Origin: Streptomyces tirandamycinicus | GTDB lineage: Bacteria > Actinomycetota > Actinomycetes > Streptomycetales > Streptomycetaceae | Length of the DNA: 64,000 bases | Direction: 5' to 3' | Assembly (NCBI RefSeq): GCF_003097515.1 | Contig: NZ_CP029188.1 | Location: 1,665,001 to 1,729,000, forward strand | Shown: positions 42,275-50,660 of the stretch, piece by piece | Layout: each line of letters opens with the position of its first letter | How positions within the stretch are numbered: the stretch's first letter is position 1 | Notes under the pieces: generated by a model | Told to the model about the DNA's origin: nothing | Databases searched by the model: none | What the model saw: only the letters and a program-made list of their open reading frames with translations | Translations under genes and position numbers: made by a program

Positions 42275-43216
42275 TCACCCGGAGGGTTCCCCTGCCTCGG
42301 CCGGGCGCCGGGAGGCGTCCCGGTCACGGGGCCCGGGGCCCCCGGGCGGGACGGTGACGGCGGCGTACGGCCCGGAGGCCGACGCCCCCGGCCGCCAACC
42401 CGGCCCGCGGAACAACCGCCCCGCCCGCTCGCGCCAGTCGGCCGCCGCCCGCAGGTCCCGGGCGATCGCCACGTACTCGTGCGTGGCGACCCGCAGCGGG
42501 TTGTACGTCTCGATGTTCTTGGTGAGCCCGTACACGGGCCGCTCGGTCTCGGCCGCGAACGACCCGAAGAGCCGGTCCCAGACGATGAGGATGCCGCCGA
42601 AGTTCCGGTCCAGGTAGCCGCCCTGGGAGGCGTGGTGGACCCGGTGGTGGGACGGGGTGTTGAACACGTACTCGACCGGGCGCGGCAGTCTGCCGATCCG
42701 CTCGGTGTGGATCCAGAACTGGTACACGAGATTCACCGAGGAGCAGAACGCCAGGGCGGCCGGGTGCACCCCGCACGCGATCATCGGCAGGTAGAACGGC
42801 CACGAGCTGAAGGCGGTCCACGGCTGGCGCAGCGCGGTGCCGAGGTTGAACTTCCGGCTGGAGTGGTGCACCACGTGGCAGGCCCACAGGACGCGGATGA
42901 CGTGGTGCCCGCGGTGCGACCAGTAGGAGAAGAAGTCCTGTGCGAGCAGCGTCAGCAGTACCGTCCACCACAGGACGGGCACCCGCAGCGGGGTGAGTTC
43001 GTACACGGCGGTGTAGATCGCGACGACCGGGACCTTCCACAGCAGGTCGAAGAAGAGGCTGCCGAGTCCCATGCCGATGCTGGTGGCGGCGTCCCGCGGC
43101 TCGTAGCCGGCCGCCGCGTCGTCGGGACGGAGCCGGTAGCTCACCATCTCCACGAGGGTGAGCAGGACGAAGGCGGGGATCGACCACAGCACGACATCGG
43201 GCAGGCTGGACGGCAT
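42275..43216 (-). CDS. sterol desaturase/fatty-acid hydroxylase-superfamily membrane protein
   Basis: A 313-residue diiron membrane oxygenase. Four or five helices and the histidine clusters SHRGHH, HVVHHS and HHRVHHAS (about 112-117, 125-130 and 198-205), the ligand pattern of the superfamily. ATG 43216 is the family-like start; the frame extends 36 codons further without support. A Pro-rich disordered tail follows about 275. Substrate could be a sterol, hopanoid or lipid alkyl chain; it cannot be decided. Confidence 0.92.
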   Translation of the reverse strand: MPSSLPDVVLWSIPAFVLLTLVEMVSYRLRPDDAAAGYEPRDAATSIGMGLGSLFFDLLWKVPVVAIYTAVYELTPLRVPVLWWTVLLTLLAQDFFSYWSHRGHHVIRVLWACHVVHHSSRKFNLGTALRQPWTAFSSWPFYLPMIACGVHPAALAFCSSVNLVYQFWIHTERIGRLPRPVEYVFNTPSHHRVHHASQGGYLDRNFGGILIVWDRLFGSFAAETERPVYGLTKNIETYNPLRVATHEYVAIARDLRAAADWRERAGRLFRGPGWRPGASASGPYAAVTVPPGGPGPRDRDASRRPAEAGEPSG

Positions 43217-43270
43217 GCGGGCACCGTAGGGGCGGGGACGGCGGCTCGGCCAGACGGTTACCGGCACGTT

Positions 43271-43344
43271 CTCGGGACGGGGCGCCCGGGTGGTTCCGGC
43301 GGCTTCCGTCTCGGGACGGGGCACCGGGTGGTTCCGGCGGCTCC
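43271..43344. repeat. two ~36-bp direct repeats, offset 39 bp
   Basis: CTCGGGACGGGGC followed by a GGGTGGTTCCGGCGGCT block occurs at 43271-43307 and again at 43310-43344 with small differences. Non-coding. Confidence 0.8.
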
Positions 43345-43350
43345 TCCCCG

Positions 43351-43372
43351 GGCGGTGCCCGCGGGCACCGCC
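43351..43372 (-). terminator. terminator after the VIT1-type gene
   Basis: GGCGGTGCCC-GC-GGGCACCGCC, 23 bp beyond the stop at 43395. Confidence 0.85.
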
Positions 43373-43394
43373 TCCGGTGCGCGGCCGGGGGAGG

Positions 43395-44108
43395 TCAGAC
43401 GCCCGCGGCCCCCAGCAGCGAGCCGGCCGCGTACGTCACCCCCATGGCCAGCGCGCCCCCGCACACATTGCGCACCATCGCCCGCCCGGCCGGCGCCGTG
43501 CCGAGGCGGGCGCTCCACCAGCCGGTGAAGGCGAGGGCGAGCAGTACGGACACGACGGTCACCGGCAGCCGGGCGGCGGCCGGCGGCAGCACGATGGCCA
43601 GCAGGGGCAGCAGCGCCCCCACGGTGAAGGCGAGGAAGCTGGCGCCGGCCGCGTGCCAGGGGTTGGCGAGTTCGTCGGGGTTGATGCCCAGTTCGACCCG
43701 GGCGTGGGCGCGGAGCGCGTCGCGTGCGGTGAACTGCTCCGCCGCCGCGCGGGCGACCTCGCGGGAGAGGCCGCGGGCGATCAGCAGGGAGGTCAGCTCC
43801 TCGAGTTCGGCCGCGGGCTGCTCCTTGAGCTCCCGCTTCTCCAGCGCCAGTGCCGCCTTCTCCGAGTCACGCTGGGTGGAGACCGAGACGTACTCCCCGG
43901 CTGCCATCGACATGGATCCGGCGAGCAGTCCGGCGAGGCCGGCCGTGAGCAGCGCGGCGCTGTCGCTCGTCGCACCCGCCACACCCACCACGAGGCCCGC
44001 GGTCGACACGATGCCGTCGTTGGCGCCGAGGACCGCGGCGCGGAGCCAGTTGAGCCGGGTGCCCATGGAAGCGCCGTGCGGCACGTGGCGGGGCGTCGGT
44101 TGCGTCAC
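43395..44108 (-). CDS. VIT1/CCC1-family iron/manganese transporter
   Basis: A 237-residue vacuolar-iron-transporter homologue: LRAAVLGANDGIVSTAGLVVGVAGA (helix 1, quoted in part) with its conserved NDG, GLLAGSMSMAAGEYVSV (helix 2), an acidic cytosolic metal-binding segment (KAALALEKRELKEQPAAELEEL region), and three C-terminal helices. Exports Fe(II)/Mn(II) from the cytosol. GTG 44108 chosen over a longer start. The TetR gene is divergent with a perfect palindrome in between. Confidence 0.92.
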   Translation of the reverse strand: MTQPTPRHVPHGASMGTRLNWLRAAVLGANDGIVSTAGLVVGVAGATSDSAALLTAGLAGLLAGSMSMAAGEYVSVSTQRDSEKAALALEKRELKEQPAAELEELTSLLIARGLSREVARAAAEQFTARDALRAHARVELGINPDELANPWHAAGASFLAFTVGALLPLLAIVLPPAAARLPVTVVSVLLALAFTGWWSARLGTAPAGRAMVRNVCGGALAMGVTYAAGSLLGAAGV

Positions 44109-44209
44109 ACCGGGAGCGTCCCACTCCCGCCGCCGCTGACACAGCCGCCACACGGGCGGCGCGGGGGCACCGCAACGGGGCTGGTGCGGGTGTGCGGCCC
44201 GGCATCGCC

Positions 44210-44224
44210 TGTAACGCAGTTACA
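44210..44224. promoter_or_regulatory. TetR-type operator
   Basis: Perfect palindrome TGTAAC-GCA-GTTACA, overlapping a -10-like TACACT (44221-44226) for the TetR gene. It may regulate both divergent genes. Confidence 0.75.
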
Positions 44225-44289
44225 CTGCTTGCCGATGGAAGATCCAAGAACCGTCTTCCACAGGGGAGTTGACCGGAGTTGGGGGTTCC

Positions 44290-44916
44290 ATGTCGCGTAC
44301 CGTGCTGACCCGCGAGCAGGTGCTGGAGGCCGCGGACGACCTCGTGCGGCAGCACGGTCCCGACGCGCTCACCATGCGGGGGCTCGCCGCCCGGCTCGGT
44401 ACGGCCGTGACCTCCATCTACTGGCACGTCGGCAATCGCGAGTCACTGCTCGACGCGCTCGTGGAGCGGACGGTCGAGGAGATGGGGGCGATACAGCCGA
44501 CCGGCCGCACCCCGGCCACCCGGATCGTCTCGGTCGCCCGCAGGCTCCGCGGCGAGTTGCACGCGCGGCCGCACCTGATCGCCATGGTCCATGAACGCGG
44601 CCTGACCGAACGGGTGTTGCTGCCCGCGCAGCGCGCGCTCGTCCGGGAGGCGCACACCGCCGGACTGCGGGGCGCCCGTGCCGCCGAGGCGGTTCGCGCG
44701 GTGCAGTTCCAGGTCGTCGGCTTCGTCCTGGTCGAGCGTGCGCGCGAGCTCGCCCAGGACGAGACGCCCGGACGGGAGCGGCCACGGAAGAGCGCGAGCG
44801 CGAGGAAGGACCCGGCTCTGGCCCGCGCGCTGGCGCGCCCCGCCGACCCGGAGCGGCTGTTCACCGCGTCCATGCGGGCGCTGGTCAAGTCCCTGCTGGC
44901 GCAGGGGAGCACCTGA
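44290..44916 (+). CDS. TetR/AcrR-family regulator
   Basis: A 208-residue regulator: N-terminal TetR helix-turn-helix (about 8-55; LEAADDLVRQHGPDALTMRGLAARLG, ending TSIYWHVGNRESLLDAL, shown in part) and a C-terminal TetR_C domain (about 75-200). The SIYWHV motif is typical of the TetR(class)-like group. ATG 44290 chosen; TTG 44269 is possible. Likely autoregulated from the palindrome just upstream. Confidence 0.9.
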   Translation: MSRTVLTREQVLEAADDLVRQHGPDALTMRGLAARLGTAVTSIYWHVGNRESLLDALVERTVEEMGAIQPTGRTPATRIVSVARRLRGELHARPHLIAMVHERGLTERVLLPAQRALVREAHTAGLRGARAAEAVRAVQFQVVGFVLVERARELAQDETPGRERPRKSASARKDPALARALARPADPERLFTASMRALVKSLLAQGST

Positions 44917-45050
44917 CGCGGGGTGAGCGGCCGCTCCCCTCCCCCGGCGGATTCCGGATGTGTCCGGCGAGATCCCCACCGGTCGGCCGGGGCGAATTGC
45001 CCGGTTTCCGTACCGGGCTGACGAGGCCCCAGACGCGCACCCCGCCGGCC

Positions 45051-45080
45051 GGGACCCGTGCGCGGCGGCGCACGGGTCCC
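45051..45080 (+). terminator. terminator of the TetR gene
   Basis: GGGACCCGTGCGC / GCGCACGGGTCCC, 13-bp stem, 4-nt loop. Confidence 0.85.
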
Positions 45081-45119
45081 CAGCGACCGTGTCAGTGGCG
45101 GCCCGTAAGCTCTGTGACC

Positions 45120-46097
45120 ATGCTCGACGACCGTACGACAGCAGCAGCGTGGCCGGCCGCGTATCCACAGGGGTACGCGGTCGTCGACGTGGAGACCACC
45201 GGCCTCGCCCGCGACGACCGGATAGTGTCTGCTGCCGTCTACCGCCTGGACGCGCAGGGGAACGTCGAGGACCACTGGTACTCCCTGGTCAACCCCGAGC
45301 GGGACCCCGGTCCGGTGTGGATCCACGGACTGACGAGCGACATGCTGGAGGGTGCGCCGCTCTTCGGCGACATCGCCCATGAGTTCGCGCACCGGCTGGA
45401 CGGCCGGGTGCTCGTCGCGCACAACGCCGTCTTCGACTGGTCCATGATCGCCAGGGAGTACGCACGGGCGGAGCACCTCGCCCCGGTGCGCCAGCGGCTG
45501 TGCACCATCGCGCTCTCCAAGGAGCTGTCACTGCCGCTGCCCAACCACAAGCTGGAGTCGCTCGCCGCACACTTCGGCGTGGTCCAGCGCCATGCGCACA
45601 ACGCCCTGGACGACGCCCGGGTACTGGCGGAGGTGTTCCGGCCGAGTCTGCACACGGCGGCCGAACGGGGCGTACGGCTGCCGCTGCTGGAGTGCCGTCC
45701 GCTCACCGAGTGGTCCGCCGCACCCTCCGCACCGCGGATCGGCCGGCAGGCGTCGGGCTCCTCGTACCGGCCGAACGGCTGGCGCCCGTCACGCAAGCGG
45801 TCCCCGTGCCCGTATCCGAATCCGGGACGCTACGAGGCGGACAAACAACTCAAACAGGGCATGCGGGTGGCCTTTTCGGGCGACACCTCGATCGAGCGGG
45901 AGCTGCTGGAGGACCGTGCCGTCGAGGCCGGACTCCATGTCGCGACGAGCGTCTCCCGGCTGACGAGTCTCCTCGTCACCAACGATCCCGACGCGCCCAC
46001 CTCCAAGACGCTCCGGGCCAGGTCGTACGGGACGCCGATCATCGACGAGGCCGCGTTCACCCAGCTTCTCAGGGACGTGGCACCGGCCGAGGAGTGA
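45120..46097 (+). CDS. DEDDh exonuclease (DnaQ-like) with BRCT domain
   Basis: A 325-residue 3'-5' exonuclease: DVETTG with Asp23 and Glu25 (motif I), AHNAVFDWSM (motif II) and HNALDDARV (motif III, catalytic His/Asp), a basic linker (about 200-235), and a C-terminal BRCT-like domain (about 245-318; GMRVAFSGDT...VSRLTSLLVTND...TSKTLRARSYGTPIIDE). The combination suggests DNA proofreading or repair targeted by protein contacts. ATG 45120 follows GTG 45114, which is also possible. Confidence 0.9.
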   Translation: MLDDRTTAAAWPAAYPQGYAVVDVETTGLARDDRIVSAAVYRLDAQGNVEDHWYSLVNPERDPGPVWIHGLTSDMLEGAPLFGDIAHEFAHRLDGRVLVAHNAVFDWSMIAREYARAEHLAPVRQRLCTIALSKELSLPLPNHKLESLAAHFGVVQRHAHNALDDARVLAEVFRPSLHTAAERGVRLPLLECRPLTEWSAAPSAPRIGRQASGSSYRPNGWRPSRKRSPCPYPNPGRYEADKQLKQGMRVAFSGDTSIERELLEDRAVEAGLHVATSVSRLTSLLVTNDPDAPTSKTLRARSYGTPIIDEAAFTQLLRDVAPAEE

Positions 46098-46101
46098 CCG
46101 C

Positions 46102-46119
46102 CCGCCGGGAGCCCGGCGG
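46102..46119 (+). terminator. compact hairpin after the exonuclease gene
   Basis: CCGCCGGG / CCCGGCGG with a 2-nt spacer (loop of 4 in practice), 5 bp after the stop. Confidence 0.55.
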
Positions 46120-46235
46120 CCCGGATCCCGCGGGCGGACCGCGGCCCGGAGGGGCCTGAGCCGGTCGGGTGCAGCAGGCCCGACCCGCCCTGCCGGACCT
46201 TGCCCCGGTCCGCCCGCCTGCGGACCATGCGGCGC

Positions 46236-46469
46236 ATGGCACGTTGCGAGGTCTGCGGAAACGACTACGGCATGTCCTTCGAGGTGCACGCGCAGGGCGC
46301 GGTGCACGTCTTCGACTGCTTCTCCTGCGCCATCCACCGGATGGCCCCGATCTGCGAGCACTGCAGGGTCCAGATCATCGGCCAGGGCGTCGAGGTCCAG
46401 GGCCACTGGTACTGCGGCGGGCACTGCGCCCGCGCCGAGGGGAGGACGGGCATCGTCGACAAGGTGTGA
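46236..46469 (+). CDS. small cysteine-rich zinc-ribbon protein
   Basis: A 77-residue protein with four metal-ligand pairs: CEVCG (3-7), FDCFSCAIH (about 34-42), CEHC (about 47-50) and YCGGHCARAE (about 66-75). Conserved in Streptomyces and sometimes labelled metallothionein-like. ATG 46236 and ATG 46227 are both in frame; the conserved region starts at the former. Probably binds zinc; role unknown. Ends GIVDKV. Confidence 0.8.
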   Translation: MARCEVCGNDYGMSFEVHAQGAVHVFDCFSCAIHRMAPICEHCRVQIIGQGVEVQGHWYCGGHCARAEGRTGIVDKV

Positions 46470-46470
46470 C

Positions 46471-46489
46471 CCGGCCGGTTCTCGGCCGG
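46471..46489 (+). terminator. short hairpin after the cysteine-rich gene
   Basis: CCGGCCG / CGGCCGG, 5-nt loop, directly after the stop codon. Confidence 0.5.
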
Positions 46490-46539
46490 CTCCTCGTCCG
46501 GTCCCTCGGCCGGTCCCCCGCACGGCGCACCGCTTCCGC

Positions 46540-46600
46540 GGCCACCACCGGGCCCACCGGCCACCACCGGGCTTCACCGGGCTTCACCGGGCACGCTTCC
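46540..46600. repeat. CACCGGGC-rich short repeats
   Basis: CCACCACCGGGC appears twice and GGGCTTCACC twice in succession between the cysteine-rich gene and the SURF1 gene. Non-coding. Confidence 0.6.
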
Positions 46601-46658
46601 GGGCCGTGCCCGGGACCCTGCCGCCGGACACCCCGCGACCGAGTTGTACCGTCGTGGG

Positions 46659-47462
46659 GTGTACCGCTTCCTGTTGTCCCGGCAGTGGGTGATCCTCACC
46701 CTCGTCAGCCTCGTCCTCATCCCCGTGATGGCCGAGCTGGGCTTCTGGCAGCTGCACCGGCACGAGCGCCGCGTCGCGCAGAACAAGCTGATAGAGGACA
46801 ACCTCGCCGCACGCCCCGTGCCCGTCACCGAGCTGACCTCCCCGGGGCACACGGTCCCCCGCGCGGACTACTGGCGGCACGTCACGGCCACGGGCACGTT
46901 CGACACCGCCCACGAGGTCGTCGTGCGCCGCCGTACCGACGGCGACGACCGGGTGGGGGTGCACGTCCTCACCCCGCTGATCCTCGCCGACGGCCGCGCG
47001 GTCCTGGTGAACCGGGGCTGGGTGCCGGCGGCGGCCGACCAGGCCGCGTACCCCGCCGTGCCGCCGGCGCCCGAGGGCGAGGTCACCGTCACGGGCCGGC
47101 TCATGGCCGACGAGACGACCGAAGCCAGCGGGATCAAGGACCTCAGCGGGCTGCCGCCGCGTCAGATCATGCTGATCGACAGCGAGCAGCAGGCCGGCCG
47201 CCTGGGCCGGCCCGTGCTGGGCGGATACCTCCAGCAGACCGCCCCCGAGCCGGCAGGCGGCACGCCCAAGCTGATCGCGGAACCCGACCACGAATCCATC
47301 GGCGCGCACATGGCGTACGCGGTGCAGTGGTGGCTGTTCGCGGCCGGTGTCCCGGTGGGCTGGGTGGTTCTGGTGCGCCGCGAGAAGCGCGACCGGGCCG
47401 AGCAGGCCGCCGGGCCCGCCGCCGAGGAGACACCCGCGACGGCCGGTGCGCCGGCGAACTGA
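46659..47462 (+). CDS. SURF1-family protein
   Basis: A 267-residue SURF1/Shy1 homologue involved in cytochrome c oxidase assembly. One N-terminal helix (about 8-27), a large extracytoplasmic domain (WRHVTATGTFD about 72, PLILADGRAVLVNRGWVPA about 112-130, VTGRLM) and a C-terminal helix (about 216-237, AYAVQWWLFAAGVPVGWVVL, quoted as landmark in part). GTG 46659 gives the family-like VYRFLLSRQW; TTG 46644 is an alternative. No cox gene is close. Confidence 0.9.
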   Translation: MYRFLLSRQWVILTLVSLVLIPVMAELGFWQLHRHERRVAQNKLIEDNLAARPVPVTELTSPGHTVPRADYWRHVTATGTFDTAHEVVVRRRTDGDDRVGVHVLTPLILADGRAVLVNRGWVPAAADQAAYPAVPPAPEGEVTVTGRLMADETTEASGIKDLSGLPPRQIMLIDSEQQAGRLGRPVLGGYLQQTAPEPAGGTPKLIAEPDHESIGAHMAYAVQWWLFAAGVPVGWVVLVRREKRDRAEQAAGPAAEETPATAGAPAN

Positions 47463-47590
47463 GCCGCCGGGCGCTCCGCCGGGCGCTCCCCCGGCCCGAG
47501 TCCCACCGCGGCCACCACGGCCACCACGACCGGCACGGCCCCTCGCAGGACGCCCGGGCCGTCCCCGCACCCCGACGCCCGCACCCCTAC

Positions 47591-47697
47591 GCCCGATGCC
47601 CGATGCCCGATGCCTGATGGCCGTCTCCGTCTCCGTCTCCGGCGCCGTCCTCGTCGTGAGCGTGGGAGTGGGCGTGCGCATGGGAGTGGGGGTGCGC
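47591..47697. repeat. mosaic of three different short tandem repeats
   Basis: (GCCCGAT)x4 at 47591-47618, (CCGTCT)x3 at 47621-47638 and an 18-bp unit GTGGGAGTGGGCGTGCGC x2 at 47662-47697. They sit between SURF1 and GH15 genes, ending 52 bp before the GH15 start. Confidence 0.9.
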
Positions 47698-47748
47698 GTG
47701 GGCAACCCGACCGCATGGGCGGCCGATTGCGAGGGAAAGCGGCCTGTC

Positions 47749-49545
47749 GTGACCCAACGCATCGAGGACTACGCCCTGATCGGCGATCTGCAGACCGCGG
47801 GTCTGGTGGGCAGGGACGGCTCGGTCGACTGGCTGTGCCTGCCGCGCTTCGACTCCGGCGCCTGCTTCGCGGCGCTGCTCGGCGACGACGACAACGGCCA
47901 CTGGCGGCTCGCACCCAAGGGCGCGGGGAACTGCACCCGCCGCCGCTACGTCCCGGGCACACTCGTCCTCGAGTCGTTCTGGGAGACCCGGACCGGCACG
48001 GTCAAGGTCACCGACTTCATGCCGCAGCGCGACAGGGCCCCCGACGTCGTACGGATCGTGGAGGGCGTCAGCGGCAGCGTCGAGATGGCCGCCTCCCTCC
48101 GGCTGCGCTTCGACTACGGCTCGGTCGTCCCCTGGATGCGGCGGACGAACGGCCACCGGGTCGCGGTCGCCGGCCCCGACTCCGTGTGGCTGCGGCTGGA
48201 GAACCCGGACTCCGTGCCGGTGAAGACCTGGGGACAGCAGTTCAGCACGGTCTCGTCGTTCACCGTCGGCGCGGGCCAGACCCTCGCGTTCGTCCTCACC
48301 TGGCACCCCTCGCACGAACCGGCCCCCCGGCTCGTCGATCCCTTCGAGGCGCTCGCGGCGAGCGTGGACGGCTGGCGGGAGTGGTCGGGGCGGTGCGCCT
48401 ACGAGGGCCCGTACCGGGACGCCGTGGTCCGTTCGCTGATCACCCTGAAGGCGCTGACGTACGCCCCGACGGGCGGGATCGTCGCCGCTCCCACCACCTC
48501 GCTCCCCGAGGACCCGGGCGGCGTACGGAACTGGGACTACCGCTACTGCTGGCTGCGCGACTCCACACTGACCCTCGGCGCACTGCTGTCCACCGGTTAC
48601 CTCGAGGAGGCCGCCGCCTGGCGCGACTGGCTGGTGCGCGCGGTGGCCGGCGACCCGTCCGATCTGCAGATCATGTACGGGGTGGCCGGGGAGCGCAGGC
48701 TGCCCGAGGCGGAACTGCCCTGGCTGCGCGGCTACGAGAACTCCGCGCCGGTGCGGATCGGGAACCGCGCCGTCGACCAGCTCCAGCTCGACGTCTACGG
48801 CGGGGTCATGGACTCGCTCCGGCTGGGCCGCGAGGCCGGTCTGGAGTCCGCGCCGCACGCCTGGAACCTCCAGCTGAGTCTGCTGGGCTTCCTCGAGTCG
48901 ACCTGGCGGGAACCCGACGAGGGCCTGTGGGAGGTGCGGGGGCCGCGGCGCCACTTCGTGCACTCCAAGGTGATGGCCTGGGTAGCGGCCGACCGGGCCG
49001 TACGGACGCTGGAGGACGACCCCTCGCTGCCGGGTGATGTGACCCGGTGGCGGGCGATGCGGGACGCCGTGCACCGGGAGGTGTGCGAGAAGGGCTTCGA
49101 CGCGGAGCGGAACACCTTCACCCAGTACTACGGTTCGGACGAGCTGGACGCCGCGGCGCTGCTCATTCCCCGGGTGGGCTTCCTCCCGCCCGAAGACCCC
49201 AGGGTCGTGGGCACGGTCGACGCGGTGCGGGCCGGGCTGAGCCGCGACGGGCTGGTCGACCGCTACAGCACCAAGGGCCCCTCCGTCGACGGGCTGCCCG
49301 GCCGTGAAGGAACGTTCCTGGTCTGCTCGTTCTGGATGGTCGACGCACTCCGCGCGACCGGACGGGTGGAGGAGGCCAAGGACCTGTTCGAACGGCTGCT
49401 GGAGCTGCGCAACGACGTGGGTCTGCTGGCCGAGGAGTACGACCCGGTGGCGCGGCGGCAGCTCGGCAACTTCCCGCAGGCGTTCAGCCATGTGGGACTG
49501 GTGGGATCCGCCCTGGCTCTGGCCGCACGCGGCGCGGCAGGATAG
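47749..49545 (+). CDS. glycoside hydrolase family 15 protein
   Basis: A 598-residue cytosolic GH15 enzyme of the trehalase/glucoamylase-like group. N-terminal beta-sandwich (about 1-215; IEDYALIGDLQTAGLVGRDGSVDWLCLPRFDS as landmark, quoted partly) and an (alpha/alpha)6 barrel (about 225-595; NWDYRYCWLRDSTLTL, catalytic-Glu regions around residues 370-400 and 535-550, GNFPQAFSHVGLV). Several actinobacterial homologues hydrolyse trehalose. GTG 47749 is chosen from the conserved IEDY start with GAGGGAAAG upstream. Confidence 0.92.
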   Translation: MTQRIEDYALIGDLQTAGLVGRDGSVDWLCLPRFDSGACFAALLGDDDNGHWRLAPKGAGNCTRRRYVPGTLVLESFWETRTGTVKVTDFMPQRDRAPDVVRIVEGVSGSVEMAASLRLRFDYGSVVPWMRRTNGHRVAVAGPDSVWLRLENPDSVPVKTWGQQFSTVSSFTVGAGQTLAFVLTWHPSHEPAPRLVDPFEALAASVDGWREWSGRCAYEGPYRDAVVRSLITLKALTYAPTGGIVAAPTTSLPEDPGGVRNWDYRYCWLRDSTLTLGALLSTGYLEEAAAWRDWLVRAVAGDPSDLQIMYGVAGERRLPEAELPWLRGYENSAPVRIGNRAVDQLQLDVYGGVMDSLRLGREAGLESAPHAWNLQLSLLGFLESTWREPDEGLWEVRGPRRHFVHSKVMAWVAADRAVRTLEDDPSLPGDVTRWRAMRDAVHREVCEKGFDAERNTFTQYYGSDELDAAALLIPRVGFLPPEDPRVVGTVDAVRAGLSRDGLVDRYSTKGPSVDGLPGREGTFLVCSFWMVDALRATGRVEEAKDLFERLLELRNDVGLLAEEYDPVARRQLGNFPQAFSHVGLVGSALALAARGAAG

Positions 49546-49549
49546 GGCC

Positions 49550-50305
49550 ATGGATCTTGGACTGAAGGACCGTGTCTACGTCGTGACGGGCGCGACCCGC
49601 GGACTGGGCAACGCAGCCGCCCGGGCACTCGCGGCCGAGGGCGCGAAGCTGATCATCACCGGGCGGGACGCGAAGGCGGCCGCGGACGCGGCGGCGGAGA
49701 TCGGCCCGGACGCCGTCGGCGTCGCGGCCGACAACGCCGCCCCCGAGACCGCCGAGCGGCTGATCGGAGCCGCAAGGGCGCATTTCGGCCGCTTCGACGG
49801 CGTACTGATCAGCGTCGGCGGCCCGCCGCCGGGATTCGTCGCCGACAACTCGGACGAGCAGTGGCAGGCGGCCTTCGAGTCGGTGTTCCTGGGCGCGGTC
49901 AGGCTGGCGCGGGGCGCGGCGGCGGCGCTGGGCGAGGGCGGGGTCGTCGGTTTCGTGCTGTCCGGCTCGGTCCACGAGCCGATCCCCGGCCTCACCATCT
50001 CGAACGGCCTGCGTCCCGGCCTGGCCGGTTTCGCCAAGTCGCTCTCGGACGAGCTGGGTCCGCGCGGGATCCGCGTGGTGGGACTGCTGCCCGCCCGTAT
50101 CGACACCGACCGGGTGCGCGAGCTCGACTCGCTGTCGGGGGACGCGGACGCGGCCCGTGCCGCCAACGAGTCCCGTATCCCGCTGCGGCGCTACGGCACC
50201 CCGGAGGAGTTCGGGCGCACGGCGGCGTTCATGCTCTCGCCCGCGGCGTCGTACCTCACGGGGGTGATGCTGCCGGTGGACGGCGGGGCGAGGTCCGGCT
50301 TCTGA
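49550..50305 (+). CDS. SDR-family protein with non-canonical active site
   Basis: A 251-residue SDR fold: TGATRGLGNAAARA cofactor loop (13-26), SVGG instead of NAG, catalytic Ser in VLSGSVH, and C-terminal LPVDGGARSGF. Where classical SDRs have YxxxK, this protein reads ISNGLRPGLAGFAK, giving Ser and Arg at the Tyr/Lys positions. It belongs to the atypical 3-oxoacyl-reductase-like subgroup; the reaction is unclear. Starts 4 bp after the GH15 stop. Confidence 0.9.
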   Translation: MDLGLKDRVYVVTGATRGLGNAAARALAAEGAKLIITGRDAKAAADAAAEIGPDAVGVAADNAAPETAERLIGAARAHFGRFDGVLISVGGPPPGFVADNSDEQWQAAFESVFLGAVRLARGAAAALGEGGVVGFVLSGSVHEPIPGLTISNGLRPGLAGFAKSLSDELGPRGIRVVGLLPARIDTDRVRELDSLSGDADAARAANESRIPLRRYGTPEEFGRTAAFMLSPAASYLTGVMLPVDGGARSGF

Positions 50306-50361
50306 CGGGGGCGGCGCCGGCGCTGCGCGGCGGGGCAGGATCCGGCTTCCGACGAGGTGCC

Positions 50362-50398
50362 CCGGGCCGTCTCCGGACGTCGCGTCCGAGCGGCCCGG
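50362..50398 (+). terminator. terminator after the SDR gene
   Basis: Outer stem CCGGGCCG / CGGCCCGG with inner stem CGGACG-TCG-CGTCCG. Confidence 0.8.
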
Positions 50399-50499
50399 CG
50401 GTCGGGTCCGCCCACCGCCTTCCCTCGCGCGGCCCGGCCGGGCCGCGCCGTCGTCCGGCCACCCGGGGGTGGGCCCGTCTTCCTCATTGGCGCTTCGCG

Positions 50500-50660
50500 C
50501 ACACATGAACAAGTGTGATGAGTGAGGAGGAGGTGGACACCGTGATCACTGGATGTACCGCCCAACCGGCCGCCCGGCAGGACGGCACGGAGCGCCGGGC
50601 GCGGACCGGCGGGTCCTCCCACCGCGGCCGGGAGCCGTGGCGGCGGCCGGGAGGCCCGCG
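50500..50660 (+). promoter_or_regulatory. upstream region of the tandem universal stress protein
   Basis: CACAC-N8-GTGTG inverted repeat around 50500-50517, directly before a short ORF (see the small CDS entry). No clear -35/-10 pair is visible. Confidence 0.4.

Noticed and set aside
47478..47495. GCCGGG-N6-CCCGGC hairpin after the SURF1 gene
   Set aside because: Only six base pairs in very GC-rich DNA; not distinguishable from chance.
47587..49551. A 654-codon minus-strand open frame
   Set aside because: Antisense of the GH15 gene; composition is His/Arg/Gln-rich without any domain.
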